A stretch of 64,000 nt of DNA from Neobacillus paridis (GCF_016765675.1 NZ_JAESWB010000247.1:112678-176677), one strand, 5' to 3'; shown: positions 10,094-19,652, numbered from the stretch's first letter. Notes: generated from the letters alone by a model not told the origin. Numbers and translations: made by a program.

Positions 10094-13000
10094 ATGGAAC
10101 GAAAACGAGCCCCGCTTCTGAAAAAATTAAAATTCTTTGGGCAATCAAGGGATGTTGCCGCCCATGCAGTAATGAATCCTATCGATCGGAACTCCGAAAA
10201 AGTATATAGACGGCGGTGGCAGCATGATAAAACGGTTAGAACAACGCATGGAGTTAATTGTACCGGCTCTTGCAGCTGGAAGGTTCACGTAAAAGATGGA
10301 ATTATCGCTTGGGAAACCCAAGCTACCGATTATCCTTCAACGGGTCCTAATATGCCTGAGTATGAACCTCGTGGCTGCCCAAGAGGAGCGAGTTTCTCCT
10401 GGTATATTTATAGTCCGTTAAGAGTCCGTTATCCCTATGTTCGCGGCAGTTTATTAACGATGTGGCGAGAAGAGTTGGCGAAAACCAGTGATCCGGTTGC
10501 TGCATGGAAGGAAATTTCGGCTAACCCCGAAAAAGCCAAAAAGTATAAACAGGCTCGTGGGAAGGGAGGATTTGTTCGCGCTTCATGGGAAGAGGTAAGT
10601 GAAATAATTTGTGCATCCCTTATCTATTCGCTTCAAGAATTTGGTCCCGATCGAATTTTTGGATTTTCGCCGATTCCAGCAATGTCGATGGTCAGCTATG
10701 CCGGCGGTGGGCGTTTCCTATCCCTAATCGGAGGCTCATTGTTAAGCTTCTATGATTGGTATGCAGATCTCCCACCAGCATCACCACAGGTATGGGGGGA
10801 GCAAACGGATGTCCCGGAAAGCTCCGATTGGTTTAATTCATCCTACCTGCTAGTTTGGGGATCGAATATTCCCCAGACGCGATCACCTGATGCCCACTTT
10901 ATGGTGGAAGCAAGATACCGTGGCACAAAAGTGGTGGCCGTCAGCCCTGATTATGCGGAATTTGTCAAATTCGCCGATAACTGGTTAAATTGTCAAGCGG
11001 GTATGGACGGGGCATTAGGCATGGCCATGACACATGTCATCTTAAAAGAATTTTATGTCGATAAACAAACAGATTATTTTACCGATTATGTCAAAAAATT
11101 CACTGATCTGCCTTTTCTCATCAAGTTAAAAAAACACGGCAATTCCTATATATCAAGCACATTCTTACGAGCAAGCGAACTTGATCCTACGATTACCAAT
11201 GGGGAGTGGAAAACAGTTGTTTGGGACCAGATCATGAATAGGCCAGCATTCCCCAATGGGACGATTGGTCATAGATGGGAAGAGAATGGACAATGGAATC
11301 TTCATCTGAATGATTCAGAACAAAATATATCTGGGATCAATCCATTATTAACGCTGCTCGGGACTGAGGATGAGGCTGTACCGGTGGAGTTTCCGCATTT
11401 TGAAATGGAACAAAAGGAGACTTTTATCCGTGAGGTTCCTGTTAAGCGGATCCAGATGAATGGTCAATCTATTCTCGTTACGACCGTGTTTGATTTAATG
11501 CTCTCGAAAGTGGGTGTAACCAGAACAGGCTTAAAAGGAGACTTTCCTCAGGACTATAATGATCCCAAGCCATATACGCCTGCTTGGCAGGAAAGTTTAA
11601 CGGGTGTTGACCGTAAACTTGCTGCACAAATTGCCCGTGAATTTGCCCAAAATGCGGTTGATTCTAACGGTCGTTCAATGGTGATCATGGGTTCGGGAAT
11701 TAATCAATGGTACCATGCGGACGCTACCTATCGTACGATTCTTAATTTAGTAATGTTGACAGGATCACAAGGAGTAAATGGTGGGGGATGGGCCCACTAT
11801 GTAGGTCAGGAAAAGGTACGTCCATTAGAAGGATGGCAGACAATTGCCATGGCAAGAGATTGGGGCGGTCCGCCCAGGCTGCATGCAGCAACCCCATTTT
11901 TTTACTTTGTGACCGAGCAATGGAAATATGATGACCAGTCTATCGCCGACCAAGTATCACCGCTCGTAGATGCACCCCGTTATAAACATGCCGGTGATTA
12001 TTATGCGTTAGGGACTAGACTTGGGTGGACACCAGCGTACCCGCAGTTTGATAAAAATTCTCTGAAACTTGTTGATAGCAGTAAACTATCCGATAAAGAA
12101 GAAATCATCCAGTCTATCGTTTCAGATATTAAACAAGGAAACACCAAGTTTGCGATTCAAAATCCTGAGGATCGAAAAACTTTTCCAAAGGTCATGTTTG
12201 TCTGGCGGGGCAATTTAATTGGAAGTTCTTCGAAAGGTCATGAATATTTTCTAAAGTATATGCTTGGCACACATAGTGGAAATCTTAGTGAACAGAATAT
12301 TGAATTAGCAACGGAGGAAATTGAATGGAATGAGGAGCCCGTTGATGGAAAGCTTGATTTGATGATTAATCTCGATTTCCGTATGGCCGGGACTGGTTTG
12401 TACTCAGATATTGTTCTACCCACCGCTACTTGGTATGAAAAATATGATATTAGCAGTACAGATTTACATCCATTTGTCCATCCGTTTAATCCGGCAATCG
12501 CACCTCCATGGGAATCAAAATCGGATTGGGACACGTTTAGATTACTGGCAAAAAAGTTCTCTGCGATGGCTGAAAAATATTTTCCTACTCCGGTCCAGGA
12601 TGTTGTCGCGACACCGCTTTTGCATGATTCACGTGATGAAATTTCCAAGGCGTGTTCATTTGGAGAAATTTCAGATTGGATAAATGGCCAAGCTGAGCCT
12701 GTTCCCGGTCAGAACTTCCCGCGTTTACATGTAGTAGAACGGGATTATCGCAAAGTGTACGAAAAGTTTATCTCGCTTGGGCCAGTCGTAAAGGAGCAAA
12801 TCGGAGCAAAGGGTATTGGCTGGCAGGCAAAAGAAGAATATGAAAAATTGAAGAAACTTCTTGGCACCGCCAATAAAACCGAGTATAAAGACTGTCCAAG
12901 TCTATATACAGCAAGGGATGCAGCAGAAGCAATCCTCTCATTATCAAGTTCAACTAACGGCTCCCTCGCCATGAAGGCGTGGGCGGCATTGGAACGAAGG

Positions 13001-13783
13001 AGCGGACAAAAATTAGCTGACTTGGCAGAGGAGAGAGCAGAGGAACATCTTTCATTTAATGAAATAACCGCACAGCCGCGTCAAGTTATTTCTACCCCTG
13101 TGTTTAGCGGTACAGAAACTGGCGGACGCCGCTACTCGCCGTTTACCACTAATGTCGAGCGGCTGATTCCGTGGCGGACATTAACCGGTAGGCAGCACTT
13201 TTATTTAGATCATGAAATGATGCTTGAGTTTGGTGAGGAGCTTCCCATTTTTAAGGCGCCTCTTAAAAAAGCGGCGTTTCAAACAACAGATCGAAAACCT
13301 GATGGGATGGGCAAAGAGATAAACCTACGTTATTTAACGCCACATTTTAAATGGTCTTTCCATAGTACCTATGGTGATACGATTCCCATGCTGACACTCT
13401 TTAGAGGCGGTCCACATGTGTGGATGAATGTAGAAGATGCCAAAGAGGTGGGGATTGCTGATAATGATTGGCTGCAGATGTATAACCGGAACGGTGTCGT
13501 CGTTGCCCGTGCTGTTGTTACGCATCGGCTCCCACGGGGGCAGGTGTACATGTACCATGTGCAGGAACGGCATATCAATGTCCCTGGTTCCACGATAACA
13601 AGACAACGCGGTGGGACTTTTAATAGTCCGACAAGACTGCAAATGAAACCTACCCATATGATTGGCGGTTATGCCCAGTTAAGCTATGGCTTTAATTACT
13701 ATGGGCCATGTGGAAGCCAGCGGGATGAACGCGTGATCATTTCCAGACTTGATCGAAGTGAGGTGGATTGGCTTGAAGATTAA
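10094..13783 (+). CDS. narG: Respiratory nitrate reductase, alpha subunit
   Basis: The catalytic subunit (about 1229 aa) of the membrane-bound quinol:nitrate reductase, holding bis-MGD molybdenum and the FS0 [4Fe-4S] cluster on the cytoplasmic face. The HGVNCTGSCSW motif supplies the His/Cys ligands of FS0. Long DMSO-reductase-family blocks follow, including the GSNIPQTRSPDAHF and INQWYHADATYR segments and the C-terminal MKPTHMIGGYAQLSYGFNYY. Length equals that of Bacillus NarG. An upstream in-frame ATG (10073) lies before the GAAGGTGAG ribosome site, so 10094 is preferred. It is first in narGHJI and overlaps narH by 11 nt. Confidence 0.97.
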   Translation: MERKRAPLLKKLKFFGQSRDVAAHAVMNPIDRNSEKVYRRRWQHDKTVRTTHGVNCTGSCSWKVHVKDGIIAWETQATDYPSTGPNMPEYEPRGCPRGASFSWYIYSPLRVRYPYVRGSLLTMWREELAKTSDPVAAWKEISANPEKAKKYKQARGKGGFVRASWEEVSEIICASLIYSLQEFGPDRIFGFSPIPAMSMVSYAGGGRFLSLIGGSLLSFYDWYADLPPASPQVWGEQTDVPESSDWFNSSYLLVWGSNIPQTRSPDAHFMVEARYRGTKVVAVSPDYAEFVKFADNWLNCQAGMDGALGMAMTHVILKEFYVDKQTDYFTDYVKKFTDLPFLIKLKKHGNSYISSTFLRASELDPTITNGEWKTVVWDQIMNRPAFPNGTIGHRWEENGQWNLHLNDSEQNISGINPLLTLLGTEDEAVPVEFPHFEMEQKETFIREVPVKRIQMNGQSILVTTVFDLMLSKVGVTRTGLKGDFPQDYNDPKPYTPAWQESLTGVDRKLAAQIAREFAQNAVDSNGRSMVIMGSGINQWYHADATYRTILNLVMLTGSQGVNGGGWAHYVGQEKVRPLEGWQTIAMARDWGGPPRLHAATPFFYFVTEQWKYDDQSIADQVSPLVDAPRYKHAGDYYALGTRLGWTPAYPQFDKNSLKLVDSSKLSDKEEIIQSIVSDIKQGNTKFAIQNPEDRKTFPKVMFVWRGNLIGSSSKGHEYFLKYMLGTHSGNLSEQNIELATEEIEWNEEPVDGKLDLMINLDFRMAGTGLYSDIVLPTATWYEKYDISSTDLHPFVHPFNPAIAPPWESKSDWDTFRLLAKKFSAMAEKYFPTPVQDVVATPLLHDSRDEISKACSFGEISDWINGQAEPVPGQNFPRLHVVERDYRKVYEKFISLGPVVKEQIGAKGIGWQAKEEYEKLKKLLGTANKTEYKDCPSLYTARDAAEAILSLSSSTNGSLAMKAWAALERRSGQKLADLAEERAEEHLSFNEITAQPRQVISTPVFSGTETGGRRYSPFTTNVERLIPWRTLTGRQHFYLDHEMMLEFGEELPIFKAPLKKAAFQTTDRKPDGMGKEINLRYLTPHFKWSFHSTYGDTIPMLTLFRGGPHVWMNVEDAKEVGIADNDWLQMYNRNGVVVARAVVTHRLPRGQVYMYHVQERHINVPGSTITRQRGGTFNSPTRLQMKPTHMIGGYAQLSYGFNYYGPCGSQRDERVIISRLDRSEVDWLED

Positions 13784-15299
13784 GGCCCAGTTTGGCATGG
13801 TGATGAATTTAGACAAATGTATCGGCTGCCATACCTGCAGTATTACCTGTAATAACACCTGGACAAATCGTCCAGGTGCTGAATATATGTGGTGGAATAA
13901 TGTCGAAACCAAGCCAGGAATTGGCTATCCAAAGGAATGGGAAAATCAAGACAAATATAAAGGCGGCTGGCAGTTAAGAAACGGCAAGATTGAATTGAAG
14001 GCCGGTGGCAGGGTTTCAAAGCTGTTGAACCTTTTCTATAATCCCAATCTGGCAGAATTGGATGATTATTATGAGCCGTGGAGCTATGATTATGAACATT
14101 TGCTGAGCAGCCCGGGAAAAAAACACCAGCCGGTTGCACGGCCCAAATCGCAGATTACGGGTGAATATATGGATATCAAATGGGGGCCTAACTGGGAGGA
14201 TGATCTGGCCGGTGTCTATCAAACCGGACAGGATGATCCGAACCGCAAGGGGATTGAGGAAAGGGTCAAATTTGAATATGAGCAAACGTTTATGATGTAT
14301 TTGCCGAGAATTTGCGAGCATTGTATGAACCCTTCTTGTGTAGCCTCTTGTCCTTCAGGAGCGATTTATAAACGGGAAGAGGATGGCATCGTTTTAGTCG
14401 ATCAAGAAGCCTGCCGCAGCTGGCGTTTTTGTACGACGGGATGCCCGTATAAAAAAGTATATTTTAATTGGAAGACACATAAAGCGGAAAAATGTACTTT
14501 CTGTTTTCCAAGAATTGAAGCAGGAATGCCGACGGTTTGTTCAGAAACTTGTGTAGGCAGACTTCGTTATATTGGGATTGTCTTTTATGATTTAGATAAA
14601 GTCGCGGAGGCAGCAGCGACAGCAAATGAAAAAGATTTATACGAGGCACATTTGGGTATTTTTCTTGATCCACATGATCCTGAAGTTATTAAAGAGGCGA
14701 GAAAGGCAGGCTATCAGGAAGACTGGATTGAGGCTGCTCAACAATCACCAGTATATAAGCTTGCTGTGGAGCAAAAAATCGCCCTGCCACTCCATCCGGA
14801 ATACCGTACATTACCTATGGTGTGGTATATCCCGCCGCTCAGTCCGGTTATGAGTGCTTTTGATGGAGGACTTGACGGGATTAACCCGCATGTTATTTTT
14901 CCACAGATTGACGAGCTGAGAATTCCAATAGAATATTTGGCCAATATGCTCAGCGCAGGGGATACCGAAGTCATTCGAAAAGTGTTAAAAAAAATGGTTG
15001 CCATGCGAAGCTATATGAGATCGCTTAATTTAGGCAAAAAACCGGACCAAACTATTCTTAATGCAGTCGGCATGAACGAAGAGACAATGCACGAAATGTA
15101 TCAGCTGGCGGCAATTGCCAAATATGACGACCGCTATTGTATACCGAAATCCCATCGGGAGGATGCAGGAAATATGTTCCTAGGTCAGGGAACAGCCGGG
15201 TTTGATTTTATGGAGGGTTGTTCCGGCTGCTCAGTCACACCGATTATTTCCAGCGACTATAAGATCGGCGATGATTATTGGGGTGAACTAAATGGATGA
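13773..15299 (+). CDS. narH: Nitrate reductase, beta (Fe-S) subunit
   Basis: The electron-transfer subunit (508 aa) linking NarI hemes to NarG. It shows four cysteine groups: CIGCHTCSITC, CEHCMNPSCVASC, CRSWRFCTTGC (the Trp-containing group that makes a [3Fe-4S] cluster) and CTFCFPRIEAG...CSETC. The start is TTG at 13773, giving MKIKAQFGMVMNLDKCIGC, as in Bacillus NarH, after a GAGGTGGA site inside narG. It overlaps narG by 11 nt and narJ by 8 nt, so translation is probably coupled. Confidence 0.97.
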   Translation: MKIKAQFGMVMNLDKCIGCHTCSITCNNTWTNRPGAEYMWWNNVETKPGIGYPKEWENQDKYKGGWQLRNGKIELKAGGRVSKLLNLFYNPNLAELDDYYEPWSYDYEHLLSSPGKKHQPVARPKSQITGEYMDIKWGPNWEDDLAGVYQTGQDDPNRKGIEERVKFEYEQTFMMYLPRICEHCMNPSCVASCPSGAIYKREEDGIVLVDQEACRSWRFCTTGCPYKKVYFNWKTHKAEKCTFCFPRIEAGMPTVCSETCVGRLRYIGIVFYDLDKVAEAAATANEKDLYEAHLGIFLDPHDPEVIKEARKAGYQEDWIEAAQQSPVYKLAVEQKIALPLHPEYRTLPMVWYIPPLSPVMSAFDGGLDGINPHVIFPQIDELRIPIEYLANMLSAGDTEVIRKVLKKMVAMRSYMRSLNLGKKPDQTILNAVGMNEETMHEMYQLAAIAKYDDRYCIPKSHREDAGNMFLGQGTAGFDFMEGCSGCSVTPIISSDYKIGDDYWGELNG

Positions 15300-15822
15300 A
15301 CATCAGCATATTCTTGGATTAGCGTCATTACTTTTACAACATCCAGAGACGGAGTGGTTTACGGATGAGCAACTCAAAGAGGAAATAAATCTAATTGATG
15401 ATCAATTAACCAAAATGCTGTTTAGACAATTTTACCATTATCTTCATTCTGTCCCTTTTCATGAGCTTTGTGCCAATTATTCATTCACGTTTGATTTTAA
15501 TGAAAAAACAACACTATATCTAACACATTATCTGTTTGGGGAAAATCCTGACAGGGGAAAGGCGCTAATCAAATTGAAAAAGGATTATGATGAGGCAGGC
15601 CTTCCATTGAAAAGTAATGAATTACCGGATTTTCTCCCGCTTGTGCTTGAATTTTGTTCACTAGCTCCAGCTGATACCGCTCAAAAAATGCTGATGGTTC
15701 ATCGCCGAGCAATTGATCAATTGGTAAAGGAATTATCCGCAATCGATAGCCCTTACCAATTTATTTTACAAGCTTGTGTTGAAACAATTGAAAACATGAT
15801 CAATAAACAAAAAGCGTCGTAA
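15292..15822 (+). CDS. narJ: Nitrate reductase assembly chaperone
   Basis: A 176-aa all-helical TorD/NarJ-family protein that holds apo-NarGH until molybdenum cofactor insertion and membrane attachment; it is not part of the mature enzyme. Recognised from position, size and the LPDFLPLVLEF motif (NarJ-type PDHLP/LPLVLEF). It overlaps narH and sits 12 nt before narI. Confidence 0.93.
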   Translation: MDEHQHILGLASLLLQHPETEWFTDEQLKEEINLIDDQLTKMLFRQFYHYLHSVPFHELCANYSFTFDFNEKTTLYLTHYLFGENPDRGKALIKLKKDYDEAGLPLKSNELPDFLPLVLEFCSLAPADTAQKMLMVHRRAIDQLVKELSAIDSPYQFILQACVETIENMINKQKAS

Positions 15823-15834
15823 GGGGGACCATGA

Positions 15835-16557
15835 ATGACCTTTTGGCAAAACTTTTTCTGGATTTCTTTCCCATACATTATGTTAACGATGTTCGTTGTT
15901 GGCCATATTTATCGCTACAATACCGATCAATTTGGCTGGTCAGCCAAATCAAGCGAATTTTTGGAGAAGAGGCAATTAAAGTGGGGCAGTGTTTTATTCC
16001 ATTATGGAATTATTTTTGTGTTTTTTGGCCACGTAGCAGGAATCTTAATTCCTAAGGCTTTTTATGACTCCGTTGGAATTACAGATCATATGTATCATTT
16101 TGGGGCCGTCTGGATAGGAGGAATTGCCGGCCTGGCAACCATTATTGGTGTATGTCTACTAATGGTTCGTCGATTCACTGTGAAACGGATCTATGTCCAC
16201 AGCACATTTCGCGATATTCTTGTACTTGTTCTTTTAACATTGATTATCTTTTCGGGGTTCGTGAACACTGTTTGGTATACCGGAAGAGGTGTTGCATTTG
16301 AATATCGTGAAACGATTAGCCCTTGGTTTCGTGGAATTCTTACTTTAAATCCGGATTCAGCTCTGATGGCAGGGATCCCGCTTGGATTTCAAATCCATGT
16401 TGTCTCGGCTCTATTGCTTTTTGGAATTTGGCCATTTACGAGGCTTGTCCATGTTTGGAGCCTGCCTCTTGAGTATTTAAAAAGAAAATATATTGTCTAC
16501 CGTGCCGTCTTTGGCAGAAAAGCATTGGCCATGTCAGAGGACCCCGAAAAACAATAA
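15835..16557 (+). CDS. narI: Nitrate reductase, gamma (cytochrome b) subunit
   Basis: A 240-aa membrane subunit with five hydrophobic segments that oxidises menaquinol and passes electrons through two b hemes. Conserved heme His residues are seen in the FVVGHIYRY, FHYGIIFVFFGHVAG and QIHVVSALLLFGIWPFTRLVH segments. ATG follows AAGGGGGACC. Last gene of narGHJI; no clear terminator separates it from the short YdjO-like gene. Confidence 0.95.
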   Translation: MTFWQNFFWISFPYIMLTMFVVGHIYRYNTDQFGWSAKSSEFLEKRQLKWGSVLFHYGIIFVFFGHVAGILIPKAFYDSVGITDHMYHFGAVWIGGIAGLATIIGVCLLMVRRFTVKRIYVHSTFRDILVLVLLTLIIFSGFVNTVWYTGRGVAFEYRETISPWFRGILTLNPDSALMAGIPLGFQIHVVSALLLFGIWPFTRLVHVWSLPLEYLKRKYIVYRAVFGRKALAMSEDPEKQ

Positions 16558-16602
16558 TAGCTTCACTTTATGGACATACTAAGAAAAAAGGAGGCGGTTG
16601 CT

Positions 16603-16788
16603 ATTTTTTATGGCAGAAAGGGTAAAGACATTGAAACGGAGATCATTTTAGAAGATACAGAAGTTTTCTCATGTATTGTTGATTCATGCATTGGCTGGAT
16701 GCGAAAGGACTTTGTTGCAGCAGATTTACTTTGTCCGATATGCGGTAATGAAATGATTCAAGAAATTCGGGTTCTACCAAAAATTTAA
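16603..16788 (+). CDS. YdjO-like cold-inducible zinc-ribbon protein, probable ATT start
   Basis: A 61-aa protein with two cysteine pairs: the CIVDSCIGWMRKDF block and CPICGNEM. They form a small zinc ribbon typical of the YdjO family of Bacillaceae (some members cold-inducible, function unknown); the C-terminus LPKI also fits. The only in-frame ATG (16570) has no ribosome site, and the strong GGAGG (16590-16594) lies inside that version. ATT at 16603 is spaced exactly 8 nt from GGAGG and gives MFYGRKGK, close to the usual MFF.RK start. An ATT start is rare and is inference here. The gene follows narI by 45 nt and may be read through from it. Confidence 0.65.
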   Translation: MFYGRKGKDIETEIILEDTEVFSCIVDSCIGWMRKDFVAADLLCPICGNEMIQEIRVLPKI

Positions 16789-16800
16789 TCATGAAAGGTA

Positions 16801-16830
16801 AAAGACTGTCAGTTGAATTTGACAGTCTTT
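16801..16830. terminator. Bidirectional terminator
   Basis: 11-bp perfect stem AAAGACTGTCA/TGACAGTCTTT with an 8-nt loop and T tracts on both strands. It ends the nar/YdjO unit and the convergent 63-aa gene. Confidence 0.88.
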
Positions 16831-16834
16831 TTTC

Positions 16835-17026
16835 TTAAAGATTTTCATTTTGTTGTCTGATTTCATCACCTGTGACTAGAGAATTAGCCTCTTCAAGAGC
16901 TTCATGTTCGTCGACCGAGTCGCCGGGAACATTTTTTAAATTTGGATAAACCGCGCCATTATTTATGGTCAGTTGCTGCTTTTTGGGTGCAGTGGTAAGA
17001 TAATCTTTATTTTTACTTTTTGCCAT
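16835..17026 (-). CDS. Small hypothetical protein (63 aa)
   Basis: A polar, acidic, probably unstructured protein starting MAKSKNKDYLTTAPKK, with an Asn/Pro-rich middle and a Glu-rich C-terminus (EALEEANSLVTGDEI). It has a good AAGGAGTTG ribosome site and its own terminator, so it is likely expressed. The composition recalls small spore-associated proteins of Bacillaceae, but I do not recognise a family. Confidence 0.6.
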   Translation of the reverse strand: MAKSKNKDYLTTAPKKQQLTINNGAVYPNLKNVPGDSVDEHEALEEANSLVTGDEIRQQNENL

Positions 17027-17093
17027 CCTTCATCAACTCCTTATGTAAAGGTTTTACTAATGAAGAATGGTTTATGCTAAGCTGTTTCAAAAA

Positions 17094-17119
17094 AATTCTC
17101 CAGGTTATACTGGAGAATT
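17094..17119 (-). terminator. Terminator of the first yhfH-like gene
   Basis: Perfect 10-bp stem AATTCTCCAG/CTGGAGAATT with a 6-nt loop and a T7 run on the minus strand. Confidence 0.85.
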
Positions 17120-17123
17120 AGCT

Positions 17124-17258
17124 TTATTCCCCTTTTTTTGATAAACAATGGTCGCATTCCATGAAATACGATTCTGCCTGCTCTTCGATTTGCTGACCGC
17201 ACTCTGGACAAACTTTTTCAGGTAAATTACGGAAAAATTCAACCGGACTCATTAACAT
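17124..17258 (-). CDS. YhfH-family zinc-ribbon mini-protein, copy 1
   Basis: A 44-aa protein starting MLMSPVEFFRNLPEKVCPEC, with a CPEC...CDHC zinc-ribbon pair. It matches YhfH (MxxxPVEFYRNLPxKxCPECG), a small protein of unknown function in Bacillaceae. An AAAGGAGGAT site precedes the ATG. It is a tandem duplicate of the next gene, with each copy carrying its own ribosome site and 76 bp between them. Confidence 0.8.
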   Translation of the reverse strand: MLMSPVEFFRNLPEKVCPECGQQIEEQAESYFMECDHCLSKKGE

Positions 17259-17334
17259 TTTAGTATCCTCCTTTAATAATACAGTTAATTATTTTTTATT
17301 GTTGTTATAATACAGAAGGTGCAAAAAAAAGATC

Positions 17335-17469
17335 TTATTCTTCCTTTTTTGCTAAGCAGCGGTCACATTCCATTAAATACGATTCTGCTTGCTCTTCGAT
17401 CAGCTGACCACATTCAGGACATACTTTATTAGGTAAACTGCGGATAAGCTCTAGCGGACTCATTAACAT
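17335..17469 (-). CDS. YhfH-family zinc-ribbon mini-protein, copy 2
   Basis: A 44-aa paralogue of the neighbouring gene (MLMSPLELIRSLPNKVCPEC, then CDRC), identical at about three quarters of positions. Cysteines are fully kept, so both copies look functional. An AAAGGAGAGC ribosome site precedes the ATG. It is upstream of copy 1 on the minus strand; no terminator is seen between the two, so they may be co-transcribed. The 302-bp gap to the kinase at 17772 shows only AT-rich promoter-like sequence. Confidence 0.8.
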   Translation of the reverse strand: MLMSPLELIRSLPNKVCPECGQLIEEQAESYLMECDRCLAKKEE

Positions 17470-17771
17470 TGGAAATCGCTCTCCTTTATTAATACAGAAT
17501 TATAATTTCAACCTTGTTATAGTACAGTATAAACGAAAACAATAAAAATGTGTAGACTTTTTTGAAAAATTTATCAACTTTTTTAAAAAATAAGTCTTTT
17601 AACCTGTTTGTTTCCTTTTGGGATATTGTTAGCACGAAGGTCTAATGAAAAAATAGTGTAGGTAAAAAAATATTAAAAAAGCAATATTCATATTAATTTA
17701 ACACTTCCATAACAAACCACTTTCCATTAAAATCATAGTAGAAAAAGATTTAAAGGGGGGATGCTGGTTAA

Positions 17772-19568
17772 ATGGATACATTATTTAACTCGTTTCATCC
17801 ATTTTTCTTCATAATCGCGATAGGCTTAACGATAATGGCTTCATATACGGCATTAGATATGTTCAGGTTAATAAGAACATCTGATCAAAACAAACGGTTA
17901 CTGTTTCTCGGCGGAACTTTTTCGATGGGGATGGGAATTTGGGTTACTAATTTTATGGGTCTGATTGTTACCAATGCCGGCTTATTTGCCAATTACTATA
18001 TACCACTTGTGATATTATCCATTTTGATTGGTATTGCTTTTTCAGGAATGGCCTTTATGCCTTTTTTTGGGAGAAAGATTCGTTTTTATCACTTAATGAT
18101 AGGCAGCTTATTTCTTACACTTGCTGTCATCGCTATCCACATTATCGGAAATTATGCTCTAAATGTGGAAATAGAATACCATGTGTTATTATTTATTGTT
18201 TCCAGTTTATTAATCTTCGCTTCTTTTTTGTTTTCTTTATGGATGTTATTTTCCTCAAAAAATTCCCAGGAAAATCAGACATGGTTAAAACCTGTTAGTG
18301 CTTTGATTATGTCCGGGACGATTGCCGAAGGTCATATATTATTGAGAAAATCATTGGTGATCATAACTGCAAATGATGTGACGAATGCAACGGTTGTGGA
18401 CAGTCCTTTCTTTAATTATTTAGTCTTATTTGTTTCGGTTCTTATCATGGGCGGCCTAATTGTCTCAAGTACATTAATAAGCAAGCAGCTTGCTGCCTCC
18501 GACACCACTTTGCGGGATATTACAAAAGAAGTAAAGGATATTACGTTTGCCTTAAACCAATCATCGATCGTTGCGATTACGGATGAAAAGGGGAGGATTA
18601 CTTCTGTAAATAATAAGTTTTGTGAAATCTCTAAGTACAGTGAGGAAGAATTATTGGGGCAGGACCACCGTATTCTGAACTCTGGCTATCATTCTAAAGA
18701 ATTCTTTAAGGAACTTTGGAGAACGATTGGCCATGGGAAAGTTTGGTATGGTGAAATTTGTAATCGGGCTAAAGATGGAACACTTTATTGGGTGGATACA
18801 ACCATCGTGCCCTTTTTAAATAAAAATGGAAAGCCGTATCAATATCTCTCGATCCGGACTGATATTACCGAGAGAAAAAAGCAAGAGGAAGTCCTCCATC
18901 GCCAAGATAAGCTTGCGGCTGTGGGGCAATTAGCAGCGGGAGTGGCCCATGAAATCCGAAATCCGCTGACATCTATGCGAGGATATGCTGAATTTTTGCA
19001 ATTAGATGAAAAAGATCCGGAACGCCTGGAGTTCTTAAATATCATTCTTGATGAAATTGAACGAGTTAATACAATTGTTGAAGACTTTTTGGTCTTAGCC
19101 AAACCAAAGGCAGTTGAACTGGAAGAAAAAAATATTGTGCCTGTCATTAAAACTGTTATCTCCATGCAGGAATTTGAAGCAATCAAAAAGAATGTCCGAC
19201 TGCACTTTGACTGTGAGCAAAAAAATATTCTAATAAATTGTGATGAAAATCGGTTAAAACAGGTATTTTTGAATTTTATTAAAAACGCGATTGAAGCGAT
19301 GCCAAACGGCGGCGATCTCTATGTAAAAGCAATGATTCATGACAACAATGTGCAAATTTCCATTCAAGATACCGGTGTCGGAATTCCAAAGGAGCAATTG
19401 AAAAAATTGGGCGAGCCATTTTTCACAACCAAGAAGCAAGGACACGGGTTAGGACTAATGATGAGCTTTAAAATCATCGAAGGTCATCAGGGGAAGGTAT
19501 TTGTCGAGAGCGAGCTGAACAAAGGAACTACCTTTAATATTCTATTGCCCGCTAAAAAAACCGCCTAA
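17772..19568 (+). CDS. Membrane PAS sensor histidine kinase with degenerate MHYT-type region
   Basis: A 598-aa sensor kinase. The first about 240 residues hold seven membrane segments and keep MHYT-domain landmarks (ASYTALDMFRL, GMGIWVTNFMG, EGHILLRKSLVI), but the MH metal-ligand pairs are largely replaced (TN in the first, one His left in the second). A PAS domain (about 255-370), HisKA with phospho-His 393 (AHEIRNPLTSMRGY) and a HATPase domain with N, G1 and G2 boxes (NFIKNAIEAM, DTGVGIP, GHGLGLMM) follow. No response regulator gene is adjacent, as in orphan sporulation-type kinases such as KinA-E, so phosphorelay input is possible (inference). GGGGGGATG serves as ribosome site. Confidence 0.85.
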   Translation: MDTLFNSFHPFFFIIAIGLTIMASYTALDMFRLIRTSDQNKRLLFLGGTFSMGMGIWVTNFMGLIVTNAGLFANYYIPLVILSILIGIAFSGMAFMPFFGRKIRFYHLMIGSLFLTLAVIAIHIIGNYALNVEIEYHVLLFIVSSLLIFASFLFSLWMLFSSKNSQENQTWLKPVSALIMSGTIAEGHILLRKSLVIITANDVTNATVVDSPFFNYLVLFVSVLIMGGLIVSSTLISKQLAASDTTLRDITKEVKDITFALNQSSIVAITDEKGRITSVNNKFCEISKYSEEELLGQDHRILNSGYHSKEFFKELWRTIGHGKVWYGEICNRAKDGTLYWVDTTIVPFLNKNGKPYQYLSIRTDITERKKQEEVLHRQDKLAAVGQLAAGVAHEIRNPLTSMRGYAEFLQLDEKDPERLEFLNIILDEIERVNTIVEDFLVLAKPKAVELEEKNIVPVIKTVISMQEFEAIKKNVRLHFDCEQKNILINCDENRLKQVFLNFIKNAIEAMPNGGDLYVKAMIHDNNVQISIQDTGVGIPKEQLKKLGEPFFTTKKQGHGLGLMMSFKIIEGHQGKVFVESELNKGTTFNILLPAKKTA

Positions 19569-19574
19569 AACGAT

Positions 19575-19609
19575 AAAACGCTTTCGCTGTCATTGCGGAA
19601 GCGTTTTTT
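19575..19609 (+). terminator. Terminator of the kinase gene
   Basis: Stem AAAACGCTTTCGC/GCGGAAGCGTTTT with a 7-nt loop and a T6 tail. Confidence 0.9.
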
Positions 19610-19652
19610 GGGTGGAAGAACAGGATCTTATAGACTATTGAAGCCAGCTTAC

